Part shown: one piece after another, positions 63,111 to 64,000 of the stretch
How positions within the stretch are numbered: position 1 is the first letter of the stretch
How the letters are laid out: each line of letters begins with the position of its first letter
Source of the DNA: Bacteroidaceae bacterium
GTDB lineage: Bacteria; Bacteroidota; Bacteroidia; Bacteroidales; Bacteroidaceae
Reading direction: 5' to 3'
NCBI GenBank assembly: GCA_017521285.1
Contig: JAFXDG010000087.1
Span: forward strand, 1-64,000
DNA: 64,000 nt
The notes under the pieces: model-generated
Seen by the model: the letters and a program-made list of their open reading frames with translations, nothing else
The model's database searches: none
What the model was told of the DNA's origin: nothing
Program-made: the position numbers and the translations under genes

Positions 63111-63172
63111 GCTTGCGCTTTAAAGAGAAAATGAAAAAGGTAAAAAAATTATTGTTAGTGTAAGTACAAAAG

Positions 63173-63206
63173 AAAAGTGGATGTGCAGTTGTGCGCATCC
63201 ACTTTT
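63173..63206. terminator. Bidirectional terminator
   Basis: AAAAGTGGATGTGC (63173-63186) pairs with GCGCATCCACTTTT (63193-63206), with one G-U pair. T follows on the plus strand and an A-run precedes it. It can stop both the small-gene transcript and the convergent thioesterase transcript. Confidence 0.8.
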
Positions 63207-63229
63207 TTGTTTCTTCCAGATGTTTTCGC

Positions 63230-63688
63230 CTATGCTTGATGACTTTTCTTCGAGAGTTCTTCGGCTGTATGTCCCTCGTAGTCACAGATGGCCTGTTTGT
63301 AATCGGCAGGCATGGGGATGGGGGTTTGTGTCTTGAGGTCATAGACAACCATTACTGTGCGACATTCGCACTTGACCGTCCCGCTTTCAGGGTCGATGGC
63401 CCGTTGCAGCAGGGTGAAACTTTTGTTTCCCAGTTCGACGGTGGCGGTTTCTATGTTCACATGGTCCATAAAGAAAATGGGACTCATGAAATTTGCGCTG
63501 ATGTTTGCCACCACGATACCCACTTCGTTCCATTTCATACGGCCAGAGAGCACATCCTTTACGTAAGTGGTCTTTGCCAGGTCGTAGAGAGAGAAATAGA
63601 CTGAATTGTTTACGTGTCCGAACTGGTCAACGTCGCTGAAGCGTATCTGTGCGGGCATCGAGTGCTTGAATGTTACGTCTTGTATCAT
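63230..63688 (-). CDS. Hotdog-fold acyl-CoA thioesterase (YbgC/FadM type)
   Basis: 152 residues. QIRFSDVDQFGHVNNSVYFSLYDLAKTTYV is the YbgC/4-hydroxybenzoyl-CoA thioesterase signature, with the catalytic Asp in DVDQFGHVNN (quoted here in part). ANISANFMSPIFFMDHVNIET follows. It hydrolyses acyl-CoA, substrate unknown. It has its own -7 box at 63731-63738. The aroB gene lies upstream in the same orientation. Confidence 0.88.
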   Translation of the reverse strand: MIQDVTFKHSMPAQIRFSDVDQFGHVNNSVYFSLYDLAKTTYVKDVLSGRMKWNEVGIVVANISANFMSPIFFMDHVNIETATVELGNKSFTLLQRAIDPESGTVKCECRTVMVVYDLKTQTPIPMPADYKQAICDYEGHTAEELSKKSHQA

Positions 63689-63730
63689 ATCTTTGTACCT
63701 TAATTATATTACTTTTTACCTTTTGGGCTG

Positions 63731-63738
63731 CAAAGGTA
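63731..63738 (-). promoter_or_regulatory. -7 box of the thioesterase gene
   Basis: CAAAGGTA on the plus strand is TACCTTTG on the minus strand, 43 bases before the start codon. Confidence 0.6.
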
Positions 63739-63839
63739 ATGATTATTCTTGGAAACAGTGTACGGTTTCTTTTGTTTTTACCTTTGTTGATTGTTGTTTT
63801 GTCACTTGTTGTCCTGTTTCCGCTTTCGTTTTGTATGGC

Positions 63840-64000
63840 TTATCCCATTGCTTCGCGATAAAAGTCCAGCATTTCGTCAATTTCCTGTCGTGTGGCCGTC
63901 TGATTGATGCGTATGTCTCCCACCTCGCCCAACAGGGTGAAGTTGATGGTGCCCGATGTGTTCTTCTTGTCGTGGGTCATGAATTGGTAGAGGCGGTCAT
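63840..64000 (-). CDS. aroB: 3-dehydroquinate synthase, C-terminal part, cut by window edge
   Basis: The last 53 codons of a minus-strand gene end at TAA (63840-63842). The sequence DRLYQFMTHDKKN, then TSGTINFTLLGEVGDIRIN and a short helical tail to FYREAMG, matches the C-terminus of AroB, where the MxHDKKN stretch contributes active-site Lys residues. AroB makes 3-dehydroquinate from DAHP in the shikimate path. The rest lies outside the window. Confidence 0.85.
   Translation of the reverse strand, partial: DRLYQFMTHDKKNTSGTINFTLLGEVGDIRINQTATRQEIDEMLDFYREAMG

Noticed and set aside
63670..63861. Hydrophobic 63-codon frame on the plus strand
   Set aside because: It overlaps the thioesterase promoter and the end of aroB. 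The hydrophobicity follows from T-rich non-coding sequence.

Overview
The window reads as chromosomal DNA of a gut-type Bacteroidales bacterium, most likely Bacteroidaceae or a close relative. The case rests on four things: many promoters with the Bacteroidetes -7 box TAnnTTTG, a SusC/SusD polysaccharide locus, Bacteroidales-specific families (DUF5606, DUF3276, DUF1599, a PorQ-like protein, long NusB, BT_3928-like DoxX), and TonB/ExbBD gene sets. I cannot name a species. Coding density is high. Nothing looks like a prophage, CRISPR array or complete transposon.

Layout. 1-2.2 kb is a worn edge: a clipped transposase N-terminus, a DUF4143 ATPase under its own promoter, and the 3' relic of a BspA-like surface protein. 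2.2-10.5 kb holds nadK, divergent from pdxJ-exbB-exbD-tonB-DJ-1-ispD-recG-DUF2461. 10.7-16.2 kb holds ndk, an M23/LysM hydrolase and DUF1599-DoxX-tpiA-SPOR-folE. 16.3-22.4 kb has a GH3 glycosidase, a DUF454 protein, a PurF paralogue and pepT. A convergent 850-base gap with odd palindromes follows. 23.2-29.2 kb carries nusB-yajC-ybbR-coaE and DUF5606 on the minus strand, then DUF3276, rplY, pth and hslR on the plus strand. 29.3-39.9 kb is minus-strand: a giant alpha-2-macroglobulin-like protein, an orphan ECF sigma factor, and porQ-cmk-ispH-pfkA. 40.3-45.7 kb has a second TonB, a polyprenyl synthase, tatD, tRNA-Ser(GGA) and a second exbB-x-exbD-exbD operon. 46.4-58.9 kb is a polysaccharide utilisation locus ending in a pectate lyase, so pectin is the likely target. 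59.1-62.6 kb is M23 peptidase-dxr-rseP. The right edge holds a free-standing 30-codon gene, a thioesterase and the end of aroB.

How the parts connect. Two Ton motors sit beside one TonB-dependent glycan importer. Three MEP-pathway genes (ispD, ispH, dxr), a DXP-using pyridoxine gene (pdxJ) and a prenyl synthase are scattered through the window. Envelope genes (two M23 enzymes, SPOR, RseP, YajC, PorQ, alpha-2-macroglobulin-like) are common.

The least explained signal is between genes. More than ten gaps carry degenerate runs of one short word, several of them followed by runs of its reverse complement, giving long imperfect hairpins. Three copies within 3 kb use different words but keep one 13-base core, GCCATGCGGCACT. 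A separate dispersed element, about 100 bases with a GGAGTT-ended hairpin and a GAAGAAT tail, occurs three times.
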